Part shown: in pieces, positions 5,320 through 5,785 of the stretch | Layout of the letters: each line of letters begins with the position of its first letter | How positions within the stretch are numbered: the first letter of the stretch is position 1 | Source of the DNA: Flavobacterium sp. UBA807 | GTDB taxonomy: Bacteria > Bacteroidota > Bacteroidia > Flavobacteriales > Flavobacteriaceae | Direction of reading: 5' to 3' | Assembly: GCA_002296885.1 (NCBI GenBank) | Contig: DBIH01000085.1 | Span: 1-5,785, forward strand | Length of the DNA stretch: 5,785 bases | Notes under the pieces: generated by a model | Database searches by the model: none | What the model was told of the DNA's origin: nothing | What the model saw: only the letters and a program-made list of their open reading frames with translations | Program-made: the position numbers and the translations under genes

Positions 5320-5785
5320 TTATTTTCCGGCTTTAAAGAGAAACTCTTTCTCTTCTGCTGTAAGGCTGTCATAACCCGATTGACTGATTTTATCCAGAAT
5401 CTCATCTAACTGTTGTTGTGTTTTATCTTTAACAACAATTTTACTGTCTCTTCTCACTGCAGGTTTTTTGGGATTAACATGCACTTTCTTGAACGGTGTT
5501 TTTTTCTTTTGAGTAAATATCCCTAAAACCGAATCGACAATTTTGCTTAAATCGGTTCCGTTTTGCAACAACTTAATGTAAATATAACCAAAAAATGCTC
5601 CACTCAAATGTGCGATGTGACCGCCGGTATTATCTATCTGGATTTGCAATAAATCCAATAATAATATGACTGCCGTGATATGCCATAGTTTTACATTTCC
5701 AATTAATAATAATCGAACATTCATCAAAGGCTGATAAGTTGTAGTGGCTACCAACAATGCCATTATTGCTGCCGAAGCCCCGACC
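5320..5785 (-). CDS. Rhomboid family intramembrane serine protease, C-terminal part (partial)
   Basis: The frame runs off the right edge; the first full codon is at 5784-5782, giving 154 residues. It begins VGASAAIMALL, which holds the rhomboid GxS motif with the nucleophile serine (codon 5775-5773) at the start of a membrane helix. A further helix lies at WHITAVILLLDLLQIQ. GGHIAHLSGAFFGYIY then carries the catalytic histidine (in AHLSG) and the GxxxG-type packing glycines. Both members of the Ser-His dyad are thus present, so it should be an active protease cutting within or beside membrane helices; substrates are unknown. After the last helix comes a lysine-rich tail (KKKTPFKKVHVNPKKP) and a conserved end, LDEILDKISQSGYDSLTAEE, a short C-terminal domain seen in Bacteroidota rhomboids (DUF6576, from memory). 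The ATG at 5763 is not the start because the GxS motif lies before it. The 5' half, including the first helices, is outside the window. Confidence 0.93.
   Translation of the reverse strand, partial: VGASAAIMALLVATTTYQPLMNVRLLLIGNVKLWHITAVILLLDLLQIQIDNTGGHIAHLSGAFFGYIYIKLLQNGTDLSKIVDSVLGIFTQKKKTPFKKVHVNPKKPAVRRDSKIVVKDKTQQQLDEILDKISQSGYDSLTAEEKEFLFKAGK

Noticed and set aside
5320..5763. Taking the ATG at 5763 as the start of the rhomboid gene
   Set aside because: The codons just before it read VGASAAI, which contains the catalytic GxS serine, and the frame stays open to the window edge.
1..5785. Mobile element, CRISPR array, tRNA/rRNA or a new multi-gene defence system
   Set aside because: No transposase, spaced repeats, tRNA-like cloverleaf or nuclease-helicase grouping is visible; gene content is housekeeping and tightly packed.

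Overview
The window is an AT-rich stretch of ordinary chromosomal DNA from a Bacteroidota bacterium, most likely a member of the Flavobacteriaceae close to Flavobacterium. The assignment rests on protein families and gene order (parB end, DUF5683 protein, dapB, a long lepB with an N-terminal DUF5684-like domain, a WbqC-family protein, then an endonuclease/exonuclease/phosphatase-fold protein and a rhomboid protease). The lack of purine-rich Shine-Dalgarno sequences before the starts also fits this group. No database search was possible, so all names come from motif recognition.

Left half, + strand (1-3691): the last 33 codons of parB run into a DUF5683 membrane protein and then dapB, with single-base stop/start overlaps at both junctions. 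This implies one transcript and tight translational coupling. lepB (signal peptidase I, 517 aa) follows after 68 bp. A WbqC-family protein follows after another 94 bp, which holds short A/T-rich direct repeats and a terminator-like inverted repeat. The block joins chromosome segregation, lysine/diaminopimelate synthesis and protein export.

Right half, - strand (3696-5785): reading in the direction of transcription, a rhomboid-family protease (5' end beyond the window), a membrane-anchored metal-dependent phosphatase/nuclease-fold protein and a TMEM175/DUF1211-family membrane protein are spaced by 14 and 11 bp, so they are probably one operon. It converges on the WbqC gene with only 4 bp between the two stop codons.

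The main anomaly is the TMEM175-like gene. An in-frame TAA at 3879-3881 falls right after the fourth membrane helix. The reading frame then stays open for 60 more codons that encode the two missing C-terminal helices. This looks like a recent nonsense mutation (possibly CAA to TAA), a sequencing error, or a gene now read as two pieces. A terminator-like hairpin with a T-run lies inside the downstream piece. I see no mobile element, CRISPR array, RNA gene or evident new defence or biosynthetic system; no gene-free stretch reaches 100 bp.
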